From assembly GCF_000227135.1 (NCBI RefSeq), contig NC_018246.1, positions 97,501 to 161,500 on the forward strand: a DNA stretch of 64,000 nt, read 5' to 3'. Numbering within the stretch: position 1 is the first letter of the stretch; every line of letters begins with the position of its first letter. Positions 43,301 to 55,000 of this stretch are shown one piece after another. The DNA is from Leishmania donovani (Eukaryota > Euglenozoa > Kinetoplastea > Trypanosomatida > Trypanosomatidae). The translations under genes and the position numbers were made by a program. The notes below the pieces were generated by a model, which saw nothing but the letters and a program-made list of their open reading frames with translations, was not told the origin of the DNA and did not search any database.

Positions 43301-45973
43301 GCGGCTGTATCCGTAGCGGCCAAACCCGTGCCCCAGTACACCGTTCCGTTAGAGGAGCAGAGTGCGGCTGGTGTGCCGTCGCTGGCGAGCGTGGCCGACG
43401 TGGAGACGTGCGAGGGTGTGGAAGGGGTGAGTCAGGGGCGGATGACAGGCCGCACCGCAATCGCCGAAACGGCTTCGCCGGTGGTGCTCGGCTCCGCTGC
43501 CGCTTCGGCAACAGCAGCGTCCACCGCGCGAGAGTTGAACCAAACGAGCAGCAGCTGCAGAGGTACTCAAGTCCCTTCTGTGGACTCTGTGCTGCCGTCG
43601 TCCGTCTCGCCCTCAATAGGCAAGCGGTCCAACGCGTCGAGTCTGCCCGTCAACTGCATTCAAGAAGGGCAGGGGAAGCAGGAGGAGCCGCTCCGCAAGC
43701 AGGCCGAGATGCACGTGAATCCCACGGCCGCCGCCGCCGTGTCTGTGGCACATGAGAGCAACGGAATCTCACCACATCGGTACTACCGAGCCCTCACGGA
43801 GGCAAAATGCCTCGTGCGTCACGTTCACGGCGTCGATGGGGTGGAGCGGGAGGTGGACAACGACTCCATGGACTTGGTCGTGTACGCTGGCATGCACCTG
43901 ATGGGCTGGTTGGAGGTGGTGAGTCTGCTGGGCTGCGGCAGCTTTGGTCAAGTATTCCTTTGCAAGGACTTGCGCATCTGCGACGGCCACTTTGTCCACC
44001 CAAGCGAGATCGAGGGCGAGGACTACGAGTATTGGAACTGCTCCCACGCCTACCTCCCCTTCAGCAGCGTCGACGCCGTGCCGACGCATCGGCCGCTTGT
44101 CGCCGTCAAGGTGGTGAAAAGCGTGCCGCTGCTGGAGCAGCAGTCGGTTCTAGAGGCGGAGATGCTTGTACTGATCGGAGCGCAGACCGCGCTACCTCCG
44201 GCGAACGCAGCGGAGGAGGCTCGTGAGTCGGCCACCCCGGCATTCGCAGCCGCCACAGGTGATCGAATTGGCGTCAATGAGCCACCGCCGGCGGATCCAC
44301 GCTGCGCCAACATCGCAAAGGTGCTCGCCGACGGCATCTGCTACGGCCATCACTGCATTGTGATGGAGAGGTACGGCGCGAACCTGTACGAGTACATCGC
44401 CGCGAACGATCACCGTGGGCTTCCCATGTACCAAATCCGCTCTATCGGCGCACAGCTCTTCTCCGCTCTCTCGCTCGTGCACGAGGAGTGCCACATCATC
44501 CACGCTGACATCAAGCCAGAGAATGTGCTGCTGACGCTTGACTCAGGCAGAGGCACACTGCGGGTGACGGACGAGCCGTCGCCCATAACCGCTGCCACAG
44601 CAGCCGCGACGCCCCCCGCTGAGGCCGTGAGCAATAGCAACGCCAGCACCACTGCAGTGGCGACCAAGACCCCGCGTAGCGTCCCACAGCAAAATGCGTT
44701 TGCTGAGGCTGCGCACCGCTCTCCGAGCAGCACGTCGCCAAATGCCGAACCGCCGTGGCACCAGCAGCGCACCGAGTCTGCGGCGTCGTCGTCCGCTTCG
44801 CCCTCGCTGCCGGCAGAGAGCTCGCACACCGCGCGAGTCGGCCCTGGCGCTGTCGCGCGGCAGCGGCTCGGCTTTAAGGGGAAGCGCCGAAACTCGAACA
44901 CCCTCCTGGACCTCTCCTCCTCGCCGATGACGCTCGCGACGTACAAGGGTCACAGTTTGTGCCACCTCCGCTCAAGCTCGGCCAGCCGCGCCACCATTGT
45001 GGAGCAAACAGACATGCCGACCCCCGAGCCGCGCCGCATGCACATGCTGAGCCAGTCTTCCGCTCTTGTCACCAGTGCCGCGAGCGGCATGTCGTTGCAA
45101 AGCCTTGGCGGTGGTGGTGCCGGCAGTTACAGTCGTCACATGATGCAAGCACCTGCTGCGCCCGTGGAGGAGGCGCCGGCGGTGCCAGTAGCACCGGCTG
45201 CTTCGCACCTGCACGTTCGGCTCATTGATTTTAGCTCCAGCTGCTACGACGGTGGCCCGTTTTACCAATACATCCAGTCCCGCTACTATCGTGCACCGGA
45301 GGTAATTATAGGGGCGCCGTACAACTCTGCAATCGATGTGTGGTCGACTGGCTGCTTGCTTGCGGAGCTGCTGCTGGGCATGCCGCTGCTCCCCGGCTGC
45401 AACGATCACCACCAGCTCTCGCTCGTGGAGGAGATGATTGAGCCGCTGCCCGACTACCTGGTAGAGAATGGAGACAACGCCGACTTGTTTTACATCGTAG
45501 CAGCGCCGGGGGGCGAGGGTAGTACCGATGCCGCGCTGCCTCGTGCGCCAGCAGCTGCAGCGCCCGGCGCAACTGCGTCAGCGACGCTGCAGCAGCCTCG
45601 GTCGTTTGCTTTGCGCACACGCGAGAACTACCTGGAGGTCACCGGCAGCGAGCCGCTGCAGTACCGCCGCTACTTCACGTACCAGACTCTGCAGGAGCTG
45701 GTGCGGCACTGCCCTTTGACGCTCGAGGAGCGGCGCATGAGCAACGGGCTACATCCGTACGTGTCAGCCAACGAGTCCTCCGCGATACCCCCCGATGCGA
45801 CGCCGTCGCTGTCGGTGCGATCAGACATGATGAAGCAGCGCTACTTGCTCTTCGATTTGCTGCGACGTCTCCTTCAGACGGACTCGAAACTGCGCCCCAC
45901 CGCCGCCCAGGCACTCCAGCACCCGTTCTTCAGCTCGCTTCCACCGTATTTCAAGACCTTTGCGCTCGACTGA
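40397..45973 (+). CDS. Very large DYRK-family protein kinase
   Basis: 1858 aa. The first 1170 residues are Ser/Ala/Thr-rich and apparently disordered, with a poly-Asp run near residues 438-446. The kinase domain (about 1175-1855) has the Gly loop GCGSFGQVF (from 1179), catalytic Lys1238 in VAVKVV, and HADIKPEN (1369-1376) in place of HRD-type HxD. The activation segment is DFSSSC (1611-1616), YQY at 1623-1625, and [12 protein letters not shown]. YxY plus SSC and [16 protein letters not shown] place it in the DYRK group, whose members autophosphorylate the second Tyr and then phosphorylate Ser/Thr. Oddities: DFG is DFS, and about 235 residues separate HADIKPEN from DFS (normally about 15-20), a large low-complexity insert. 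The Lys, catalytic Asp (1371) and metal-binding Asp (1611) remain, so activity is plausible. ATG 40397 is the first in-frame ATG. A SIDER-like element starts 80 nt after the stop. Confidence 0.93.
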   Translation: MPSSNLVTDAYHNTELAINVFFSIHTDANPVMGRKATKASVVPIAASLLPANAAVMIDDDLTPGVADFGATTEPAVRSPSSVEREAFENSIADIGGGGALSQSVVSRRDMSLADISRMRLEGCRARHTLFAATTSLRGSMASSLRSTSGSPMLPLTGRVRDHAGICGETTSAAISAVSQAPAWSSLNGLGRSFNRRSSMLSVRTNALDTSIAILQHMAHDTAARAEAACNAQSLAGTPSTATSACGSVALPSLQPTQPYPEDTHAGARGYKVVGSGNTASVEDSCSGSGQHTPVLHTVHTRQFTSASDSSSPLNSLSESELCSGHLRAGGRSHLSAQASATHLTGSGGVAKAASDLQHSSPRSHPDGSPLAARRQTIATADHRAPHHSVAVAATEVALPSAQNQTTDVSVYNHDFQHLVPLEVKEALQRNMRPICEDDDDDDDDALLHDGLSAPTPPPLTSFANVTHSMYEDTCHLDTPSNYVRTRGTGSVGGAGAAIADAPFSFPPSTLHAPSRLFASPNAPALQTATSSMIAWQTGGTGGAKSIRPFDSDTAETLAAGLSISGTGVPFQAWKFPSLGKPNSASSLRKTSLGENGNAEALPEGAVGGAAAVHQPTVPLSEHCSHPTRETLMPGSPQRQCSESPPLTRNGLQATSKHSTLKTAATPCSSVAVGALSGSGDVGPRAASLLSGVDGTHRTSSVVHGTPMRTNDGAGGRFVQPAVAQGSPSSAAGSLSAAADSSNTRKLEMMYTVYERLLHARPPDNSFPEATPRSLQTLTSRSLTEEVTPPLDTSPSPPAAQQAPQSGAAGAGFEAMSQGDCSPSMSYSGALSRSAGYYSFGKRISLSHPNKQTLPHQFLGSAANLHAMSSPPRVAMLGTPAVADMIVASNGNSSGSAMAFSSTARARRRSLDLSVLQRIDSRPLLQSTLFLQNNLHSICEAQARFARKERAEDAGSAEQRNAISLSPSKAAVSVAAKPVPQYTVPLEEQSAAGVPSLASVADVETCEGVEGVSQGRMTGRTAIAETASPVVLGSAAASATAASTARELNQTSSSCRGTQVPSVDSVLPSSVSPSIGKRSNASSLPVNCIQEGQGKQEEPLRKQAEMHVNPTAAAAVSVAHESNGISPHRYYRALTEAKCLVRHVHGVDGVEREVDNDSMDLVVYAGMHLMGWLEVVSLLGCGSFGQVFLCKDLRICDGHFVHPSEIEGEDYEYWNCSHAYLPFSSVDAVPTHRPLVAVKVVKSVPLLEQQSVLEAEMLVLIGAQTALPPANAAEEARESATPAFAAATGDRIGVNEPPPADPRCANIAKVLADGICYGHHCIVMERYGANLYEYIAANDHRGLPMYQIRSIGAQLFSALSLVHEECHIIHADIKPENVLLTLDSGRGTLRVTDEPSPITAATAAATPPAEAVSNSNASTTAVATKTPRSVPQQNAFAEAAHRSPSSTSPNAEPPWHQQRTESAASSSASPSLPAESSHTARVGPGAVARQRLGFKGKRRNSNTLLDLSSSPMTLATYKGHSLCHLRSSSASRATIVEQTDMPTPEPRRMHMLSQSSALVTSAASGMSLQSLGGGGAGSYSRHMMQAPAAPVEEAPAVPVAPAASHLHVRLIDFSSSCYDGGPFYQYIQSRYYRAPEVIIGAPYNSAIDVWSTGCLLAELLLGMPLLPGCNDHHQLSLVEEMIEPLPDYLVENGDNADLFYIVAAPGGEGSTDAALPRAPAAAAPGATASATLQQPRSFALRTRENYLEVTGSEPLQYRRYFTYQTLQELVRHCPLTLEERRMSNGLHPYVSANESSAIPPDATPSLSVRSDMMKQRYLLFDLLRRLLQTDSKLRPTAAQALQHPFFSSLPPYFKTFALD
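41702..41728 (+). repeat. In-frame GAC/GAG (Asp) triplet repeat
   Basis: About eight GAC units in the N-terminal region of the DYRK gene, read as poly-Asp. It is likely to vary in length. Confidence 0.85.
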
Positions 45974-46052
45974 GAAGCCTCACTGGCGGTGGTAATGGCG
46001 CACCTTCCCGAGTACGTGCGTGCTCTCGTAGTGGCTGGTGCTGATGCGGGTG

Positions 46053-46627
46053 CCCCGATGTGGACAAGGAAAGATGGCGGCACCCCTCAACGCGTGGCAT
46101 CTCAGGGTCTGGCACACCCGCCCTCTGTGGGGCAGCTGAGTAGCCCCCCGCCCCTGTCCCCCGCCAGTGCCGAAGCACTTCTGGTGCTGGTAGGGCCAGG
46201 CACCTACGGCGTGTGGGAGGTCAGAGCGACTTATCGCTACTGATGTCGGCATCCAGGTCGTATATAACGCTGCGCCGGAGCGATCTGCGACTGTGAACAC
46301 GACTGTGCCATCCACATGGTAGGCGACGTGTGAGCGTGACTCGAGCGTATCTCGCCCAGCCCTCACTGCCCTGCTGGTGGGGTGGGGCGCCTGTGTGCCA
46401 CCCGGAGGGTGATGCGCCGGGTGGCGAGCAGCACAATGGGAAGCGACTGTGAGGCAGCCTGCTTGGTGGGCGGGTGGGCAGAGTTTGAGGCAGAGACGGC
46501 GCTCCGATGACTGTGTCGGCGCATTGCTGTAACGCGCTTCTAGCGCTGCTTCGCACCGCGCGGAATGGGGGCCTGTGGCACGCCGGGCGATGGAGTGGTG
46601 TGACGTTCCGCTCGTGCTGTATGGCGG
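46053..46627 (+). mobile_element. SIDER-like short retroposon, copy 2
   Basis: 575 bp, uninterrupted, so this is the reference copy for the family in this window. It starts 80 nt after the DYRK stop codon, hence in the likely 3' UTR and in sense orientation. The 5' end shows CAACG and CAGGGTCT at the spacing of the ingi/L1Tc-type signature (46088-46109). Copy 1 matches almost base for base from 46082 to ATGGCGG at 46627, after which the flanks differ. No open frame of note and no obvious poly(A) tail. By analogy with SIDER2 elements it may lower DYRK mRNA stability. Confidence 0.6.
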
Positions 46628-49600
46628 CTAATGAAGGCCTTGTAAAAGAAATTGACAGGATTGGGAAGTGTGGAGGCGTGTGTGTTTGCTTTGTATGTAT
46701 GATTTGAATGAGGGTGACTGTGTGCCTCATGTTGTGATGTCCGTCCAGCCATTTTTTCCTGTGTGTTTGCGCGTGCGTGTCTTCTTCGGTGGTGCGGTGG
46801 GGGGGGTTCCTGTTCGCTTCCTTCTTTCCTTTTTTTTAGGGGTTTCGCTTTCGTAGATGAGCTGTAATTTGGTTCCGTTTTTTGGGTCTTCCTCTCTCTT
46901 TCACTGTCACTCGCTCGTTTCCCTTTTTGTGTTCGGTGCGCGTACGCGTATGCGCTTGCCACGTGATGGCGAGGACCTGTCACGTCTCCAAGTATGTATG
47001 TATCATGTATATATACTTGTGTGTGTGCCGACCATGCACGTGTACAGTTGTCTGGCGTTCTCGTCTGTGCATTTAAGTTTCCCGTCTCTCTCACTCTGAC
47101 TCGACTTTATATATATATATATCCCTTGCCCCCCCCCACGTACACACACATCGCCTCTTTTTTTTTCTGCCTTATTGTTGTTTAGCGTACTCGTTTTCGT
47201 GTTCGGTCACGCAGCCTCAGCGGAGCGTGTGCAGAGGAAACGGCCTCGTGAGTCATGCGCCGCCACACGCGCTGCCCTTCCTGTTCCCACGCGTGCTCCA
47301 CGTCCTTTCCATGAAGGCAGAGGGGTGGGGAAAGGGGGGCCTTCCACGCGAGCAGCGATGAAAAAGGAAGACGATTTGCGCAAGGGAGGGATTGGCACGG
47401 TCTGCAGACACGCTTACGCGCATACGCGGGCGCTCTTTAGCCCCCAACGCCCCGCCAACTCCTGAAAGGCTGCAAAGAAGAAGCAAGAGAAAAGGGGAAG
47501 AAATTCGTACAAGCCGCTTTTTCAGTGGCGCCGTCGTTGGACAGCAGTTGCACTCTGCGGCAATCTACAGCTCGGCGGCTCATTGTTGCCCTCCTCAGTT
47601 TTATTCCCTTGGCTAGGAAGCGTGCAAGGTTTTCAGATGCTACACCAACCATAGTTTCTCTCGCCCTTCTCTACCTTCGCCGCACGCGCGTGCACCGGCA
47701 GCTCGAGTAACTCTTTTCTTCCCTCTCGGTGACGCGCCTTTGAAGAGGTGTATCACACACGGTTTCCGCACCGTATCAAGACGATCGTGTCTGCTCACTC
47801 GTCCACTCCTCCCGCCCCACCCCCTGTGCGCCGTCTGCCTCTTTTCTGTTTCGAGCAAACAATCGAACACGACTGCGCGGACTCCGTCGACGACACCCGA
47901 ACCTCGCACAACACGCTTCACGGTACACTGCACTTCACCATCCCTCCACTCGACCGCGCTGTTCCCTGTGTTGCCCTCCCTCTCTCCCCCGCTTCTGTTT
48001 GCTGCGGTCAGCGAGAAGGAAAGAAATAGAGAAGTCGTCTATCTTTCTCTCTCTCCGCCGGGACAGAGAAGAAAAAGGAAAACACGAAAACGAAAGAGGA
48101 AGACATCGCACTCAAAGTAGAGTAGCGGCCCTCTCCCTCCCCTCTCCTTCCACGACACACTCATCACGAGGGAGGTGAGCCGAAGCCAAGGATCTTCTTG
48201 ATCCTTTTGTGCTCTTTATTTTGGTGTGCTGCTACGGGAGGTTGTACCGCCCCTTTTGCTTTTTGTTGTGAAGTGGAGAGGAAGACGTCGACTTGTGCCC
48301 CTCCCCCTCCCCCTGTCCTACGCTTTCCCATTGAGGCACATCTACCTTGCTCTTCGATCGCCGCGTGACGAACTTGCGTGCACAGGGGGGGGGGTTCAAA
48401 GGAGAAAGGGAAGCGAAAGTCAACAACCGCAAAAAGGGGAGGGGGCGATCGCCTGGGATCATCAGAGGTTGTTCTCCTTCCCCTCCTTCCTCCACAAAGC
48501 CGGTTTGATCGCTGAGACTCTTGCTTCCTCTCTCTTTGGTTTTTGTGCCTGTGCCTGTGTCTCTTTGGTAGGCGACGGTTGCGTAGGGCGCCCAACTCAG
48601 GATCTTAAACACGTACAGAATACAGGAGACACTCCACGACAGGTAAGACACGCCCGCTTTTCACTCATCGTGTGCGTGTGTGTTTGTCTGGCTCTCCCCC
48701 TCTCCCTCTCCGTGCGTGTTTTCTTTCCGTTAAACTCCCTTTGGTTCTCTTGTTTCAACTCTGCGCTCTCACTTGCTTGTCGATCGACTCACCCACCCCC
48801 TCCCCCTCCAACGTTGACACAGAGACACGCGGGGGTGGGCTCTCCCCTCCCCTCCCTCTTCTCCACTCTCACAGCCCTCCGCCACACCCCATTTCCTTCC
48901 TCATCTTACTTCTTCTATAATCACTGCCACACACGATCTCTCTGGTTCTCTCTCGGCGCGTGTGTGCGCGTGTGTGCTTGGGTCTTCTTATTTTATAGTT
49001 TCGCCCTTTTTGCGTTCGCTTTGAAGCGCCCCGGTGCCGTTGTTTCTGATCTGCTGCTGCTTCGTTTCTCCCTCGTCCTCTCCCCGCTCTCCGTGACCTC
49101 ATGTATGAACTCTGCGCCTGGCTGTGTGCGCGTGCTTAACTGCTTCTCTCGGTTGCATTCGTGCGTGATTTCCCGCCTATTTTTCTTACTTTTGGGGACA
49201 CCTGTGAAACGAAGAGAGAGAGAGACGACTTTCTGTCCCCCCACCCACCACCACCACCACCAACCGCCCACGCTCTCTCCCGCCCAGCGAAGACAAGCCC
49301 CTCTCCGTTCGCCTTTCCTTCGGGCCTCTGTCCCTCTCTGAGGGAGTCTCCTACGAGGCGTTCGCCGCTTCTTCACATACGCACCGTGACGCTCACTCAC
49401 CCGTCCCCCTCCCCACACACATACGCGCTCGCTGCTCCCTGTTACACAGCATATCTGACCATCCCTCACGGCTTCTCGCTTCCAACAAACACGTGCAAAC
49501 ACAGCTATACTTGTGGTTTACTCTTCTCCCACGTTGTTCTCTTTTTTTTTTCTTCGTTTCTGCTGTTGTGCTCTTACCATAATCACGTGTGCGTGTGTCT

Positions 49601-50753
49601 GTGTCGCGGGGTGCGTGGTGCAACTCTGCGCGGCTCGCTGGTGCTCGTCTTGATTTCGGAACGAAAAGGGACCTTGCTCTTTATTTCCTGTGCAGGTGGC
49701 GCGCAGCCGAATCTTCGTGTTTGTCGTTTTTCTCTTCCTCTAAACATCGAGCTTGCGGGTCCAGCGTTCGACCACCGACAAGTACGCATTACACTGTCTG
49801 CAACGCCCCCGTCCTTCCCACCTCTTCTTTTTTTTTTAGCTGTCTTCTTCGCTCTCCGCCGTCGATCTAGGCAAGTCACACAACCTTGCACAGCACCCAC
49901 GAAAGGCAGGACGAGGCGATTCAGGTACAAACCAGAGCTAGGAGAGACAAGAAAATAAGAGCAACTAGAAAAAAAAACAAGGAAAACGACAACAACACGG
50001 CCACTCACGCACCCACACCGTGTTCGCAGGTATATACACTTCGTTTAGCGACGGAAAAAGAGAAACACATCTGCCTGAAAGAGGGAAGGCTCGTGCGGTG
50101 AGCGAGGTTCAGAGAGAAGGGGAGCAACAGCGAAACAGAGGAGGCGTAGTTCTGCATCCTTTCTCGAGAGGAAAGGAGATCAAATCTCTTTTCCTTCTCG
50201 TTTTGTGTTGCCCTCAAGTTCCGAGTGCGTGCGCCTGCGCTCTCTCTTTGTTTTGCCCCCACTCCCTCCTTTCTTTCTTCACCCGACGTGGAGGGAGAGG
50301 TTTGGCAGAAGTGCGTGAGCGATTCAAGTACGAGTCCACGTGAGCGCGTGTCTCCCTCTCTCTCGGTGTATGCGCGTGTGTGCGCGCATTCTCGTGCTCT
50401 CCGCTCTTTTTTTTTATGCCTCCAATCGTGAGAGAAGTCTCCAGGCTCTGTCTTGCTTGCGGGGACCGTGCGTGCGCGTGTTCGCCTCAGCTCCTCCATC
50501 TCCTTATGTGATTCAATCATTGACTGTTCTTTTGTTCTTTTTCGTGATTTTTTTTCTTCGCGTGCCCCGGATTATCATTACTTGTCCTTATCTATACCTT
50601 TACTTCCTCCCCTACTCCCCGCTGTGTTTTCGTGTTTCTCTGCGTGCCCTCCTCGTCTTCCTCATTGGTGTTGTATTCATCATACCGTCTGCCGCACCTC
50701 ACTTTTTCCCCCCATCTTCCCCCGCACAAGACAACAACAAAAGACACACCCGC

Positions 50754-50784
<31 letters not shown>

Positions 50785-51780
50785 AACACATCAACGACGG
50801 AAAAAAAATAGCAACACCAAAGCGTGCGCACCTCGCTCTTCTCCCCCTCCCTTCTCTCTCCCTGGCCTACTTACCTCGCTCTCCATCGCCGTCTTTCTTC
50901 TTTTTGTTTGTTTGCTCGCCTTCATCGGCACACACACACACACACACACTCCGTCTCTCCATCACATTTTTTTTTTTGCTTGCTCTCTTTTCTTTCGCTT
51001 TTTTGCCATTTTGTTCACTACGTGTGTGTGTGTGCTGAGTGTGTATGTGTGCGTGTGCGTGTGCGCGCGCGTAGCTCCGTGATTGGCCGTTGCTTTTACG
51101 CTGTTTCTTTCGCGGTTGTGGTTGCCGCCTCTTTTTTTTTTTTTACGTCTTTTCGCTTTGTTTGCCAAGTCGCTCCCCCCCCCTTCTTTCTCTCGGCTGC
51201 CTTTGCTCTGCTGGCCTTTGAGTCCGAGTCACTTCTATGTACCTCTCTGCGTGAGTGTATATGTGACCTTCTATATTTTGCTGTTCGGTAGCGCTCACTG
51301 TTACACACGCCCTCTTGTTTTCTTTTCGTTCTTCTGCATAGTTACACGTCTCCTGCTGTTCTCCCTTTCTGCGCCTGTGCCGTTCGCTCTCCCCCCCCCT
51401 CCTCCCTCCTCCACGACTGCCTGTGACTGGCGCATCTTTTTTTTTTAATTTTTATTATTTTTCGTTTTCTCTTTTACGTTGTCACTTCCTCGCGTTTTTT
51501 TGTTTGCTTTGCTGTATTTTTTTTTTTCTTTTTCCATCTTTCCTCGACCTGTTTGTGTGTTGTGTGTGGGCCTCTCCACATTTTCTCCCGTCCCACTCTT
51601 CGCTTCCCAAACGAGGAAAAAAACGAAAACGGGAAACGAAGCAGCTATCACTTCTGCGTTGCTGTGGCCTTGGACAATACACGTACACCCAGACACCCAG
51701 ACACACACACGCAGATATATATATATATATATATATGCATAGATAAGAAGATAACACACATATAAAAGAACGTTGTACCG
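46628..51780. other. 5.3-kb gene-free pyrimidine-rich spacer
   Basis: The longest gene-free stretch of the window. From about 47700 onward the + strand is dominated by C/T tracts with T runs (for example 49541-49550, 50967-50976, 51131-51144, 51518-51528) and CA repeats near 50753-50771 and 50933-50950. Open frames of up to 371 codons consist of Leu/Ser/Phe/Cys runs and look spurious. I see no RNA gene. Confidence 0.6.
51714..51736. repeat. TA dinucleotide microsatellite
   Basis: About eleven AT/TA units, next to short CA-type repeats. Confidence 0.9.
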
Positions 51781-51804
51781 GTGGTGGCAGCGCCTTGATC
51801 TCGT

Positions 51805-51897
51805 ACCGCTGCTCTTTTTCTTTTTGTGTTGTTCTTCCTGTTCTTGTAATCCTCCCCTTCCCTCCTCTCTCACTCTCCGTTTCTCGTTGTGCTTTAG
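51805..51897 (+). promoter_or_regulatory. Candidate trans-splice acceptor for the Ser-rich gene
   Basis: A long CT tract (about 51805-51894) ends in CTTTAG, with AG at 51896-51897, 156 nt upstream of ATG 52054. This is the strongest acceptor-like site in the window. Confidence 0.6.
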
Positions 51898-52053
51898 TCT
51901 GTGTGCGCATACTGGCGACCGCACGCGCGTTTGTCAGTCTTGTGTGCTCCTTCACACGGAGCACACATACTGCAGACCCACACCGCTGCTGTGCAGCAAC
52001 GGAGGGCTGTTTCTAGAGATTTAGTGGTCGTCACTAATCTGCAACAAGAAGGG

Positions 52054-55000
52054 ATGCCTGCTTTGTCCTCTGGCGCCGTGGAGAAGAGGAAGTCGCCGTT
52101 GCCGGTCGATTCTGTGCAACTGGCCAAGGATTCAGTAAGGCACTCGGGATCGCGGAGGGGTAGTGCCGCGTCATGGCTGCACCCGCTGTCGTCCACCGAG
52201 GTACCCGTCTCGGATCTTCCACACAACCCGCTCTTTTCCCGACATGGAGTTCAGCTGACCAACAGCGACGACATTGTTGTCGGTGGTGGCGGCGCCGGAT
52301 CCTCGAGCCTGCTCTCCGCAACGGAGATCTCGCCCATGCAAATACGTGAAGCCAGCGGCTGCAAGTCGCGACTCGACGGCTCCAGCATCACCTCCAGCGG
52401 CAAGCGAGAAGCCCGCAGCTGCCGCGGCTACTCACGGTTGACAGGGCTGCTAACCCGCCGAGGAGGTGACGGGAAATCACGCAAAAACGTCGCCGTCAGC
52501 AGCACCTCCCATTCAACGACGACATGCTCGGGAGGTGCACCGCAGGGCACCGTAATAGCCTCTCCCAGTGGCGCAGCGGCGCGCAATCCTCTTCAGCGCT
52601 CCGGCAACACCAGCGGCGAGGCGGACCTTAGCGAGGACATGCGCCTGGATGACGGTGGGTGCGACTGGCCGTCCACGCCGTCGCCGAAGACCGCCTCCGT
52701 GTCACACAGGCGCGGGAGTAACAGCCCCAGCGGTGCCGTCAGTGTCGTACCATGGACGAGTGCCGTGAACAGCACCATTCAGAGTCGCAGTCGGCGTGAA
52801 CTTTGTGCCTCCCCGCTGGCTTCGCAGTCGTCCCGCGCCTCGCCGCACGCGACGCTGCGGCTTGACGGCGGCAGCGCTACGAACGGTGCGGGTCTCGACT
52901 CGAGCGGAGCGCAGTTCGTGCCTCTCGGGTCCTCCGATCTGGCGAATCGAAACGGCAGTCCGAACCGGCTGCAGCGATCTTACTGCAGCGGCGCTGATGA
53001 CGACAAGACGACTACATCGTCCACTCTGCGGAATCGGTCTCACCGGCAGAAACTGATCAGCGCCAGCTCTCTCTCCACGTCAGCAAGTCAGAGCCTTCTC
53101 CAGCTTGGGAGCACACGCGCTTCCCAGGGACAGACGCCACGAAATATGGGTGACCCTGATGCCTCCGTGCATGTTTCAAAGAACGCGCGAAGCCTGCGAG
53201 ACGCCAAGGTAGCGCTGCTGCGGCGCACGCAGCACGGGAACGTCCATTCCCTGCGCAGCTCTCGCACACACAGCTTTCGACGCAGTCAAAGCAACGCCAG
53301 CACCGGCGGCGGTGACCCGTTGTCGCAGCGCGCCACTAAGATACGTCCCAGCAGCCGAGAAAAGCGATCCACGAACAGCACTGCGGGTGCCCTCGCCGGT
53401 GGCGGCCGTGTCGGGTCAGCGCATTCCATCGCGGCGGTTGACGACGACGTGGTGCGCATCAGTGTGCCGCCAGCCGATTTGAACTCTCCGCTGAGACACT
53501 GGGACATGGACTTTCCCTTGGCTGCGGCGGTGCCTGACATGGGTAGCGGCAAGTCAGAGCACAATATCAGTGCCAGCGGGGCGCAGCGTCGATTCAGCCG
53601 CCCCGAGGACAACCCCCTGCTCGAGGTGATGGAGACGTCGAGCTGCGCTTCACAGGGCTGGTGCGAGGCTGGCAACGGCGCACCCTGGTGCCCCTCCACG
53701 GCGGAGCAGGCAACACGTAGTCGCATCGCGGCCGCTGCCAGTTCGTTGAGCAAGTCTATGGATCGCCGAACTACTGCTTTGAGTCGTGGCGGGAGCCCCT
53801 TCCAGAGGTCCTCCAGCACCCGCCGCGGCACCTTCTACCCGCCTCGCATGCCGAGCGGCTTCTACTCACTCAGTCCGAACGGCGGCTACAGCAGCAGCAC
53901 CGACAGCGAGGAGGAAATCCGGCTGCGAGAGCGGCACCGCAATCGCGTGGACGAGGTGCTGCGCCAGCTGAACGCGCCGATGAGGTCGACGACCGTTGAT
54001 GATAGATTGGCGGCGGCGAGTATGCGCAACAACTCCTCCTACCCCTCTGCGAGGGACGCGTCCGTCGGCGCCGACGCATCGCAGGTAGACAATAACAACT
54101 CAAGCGCGTGGGCCGGCATTGGCGGCCTCGACTGGGGCGGTGGGCTCGTGGCGTTTTGTGCTTCTGCCACCGGCGGTGCCAACGCAAACATGAGCACGAC
54201 CGTGAACGCCAACGGCGGGGACGGTGGTGGGTGGCTCGGTGTGGGAGGTGCGGCCACCACGGAGGACTGGTACACGCGCATGCGCAAAAAGTTGGAGGAG
54301 GAAAAGGCTGAGGCGGCGGCCGCCGCTGTAATTGCCAGCGATGCTAACTTCACCTCTGCAGCTCCTCCAAGTGAATCGGCGCCTACGGACACTCCCGCGG
54401 CGACCAGCAGGATCCATAACAAGGATTCCACGCAGTCAGAGATGCACATGCCCGCCATCGATCGCAACACGACGTGCAAAGGGCCTCTGCCCCTCCTTCG
54501 CTCCACCCGAAGCTCCCGCGCCTCCTCCGCGGCCCCTTCACATAGCAGCTTGCCGCCCGGAGCGCCGCAAGCGGCGCCGCCAATGTTGAACCAGACATTC
54601 AAGCCAAAAACTAGCCCAGCTGTGTCCTCGGTTGGTGAGCGCGTTGTGCGGCGCCTGCAACCAGGTATCCCCATGCGGATGCAGCTGAGCCACACATGCG
54701 CTGCGCTAGGCAGCGCCGATGGCGGGGCAGCTACCGCACACCCTCGCCCGCCGGGGGCAAGCGGCGCGGAAGAGGATTCTGCGGCAGCGAGGTCGCCTTC
54801 TAAACGTCTGTCGCTCAAAACAACCGCTGTGACGGTGCCTGCCAGTGCGGTCCAAACTGCAGACAGCCCCAGAGCAGCACCGTTGCCCGAGCTGGAGGTC
54901 ATTGAGCCGCGCCACCGCCTCAGCGCCCTCGATCCAGATGATGGCAGCGTCAGCAGCATGGGCGGCACATCGACCGTGGCACCGCTGATGTCGTCTGCAT

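Noticed and set aside
48226..49341. 371-codon open frame on the + strand in the large spacer
   Set aside because: Pyrimidine-tract translation (Leu, Ser, Phe, Pro runs), no ordered domain, and no convincing ATG context.
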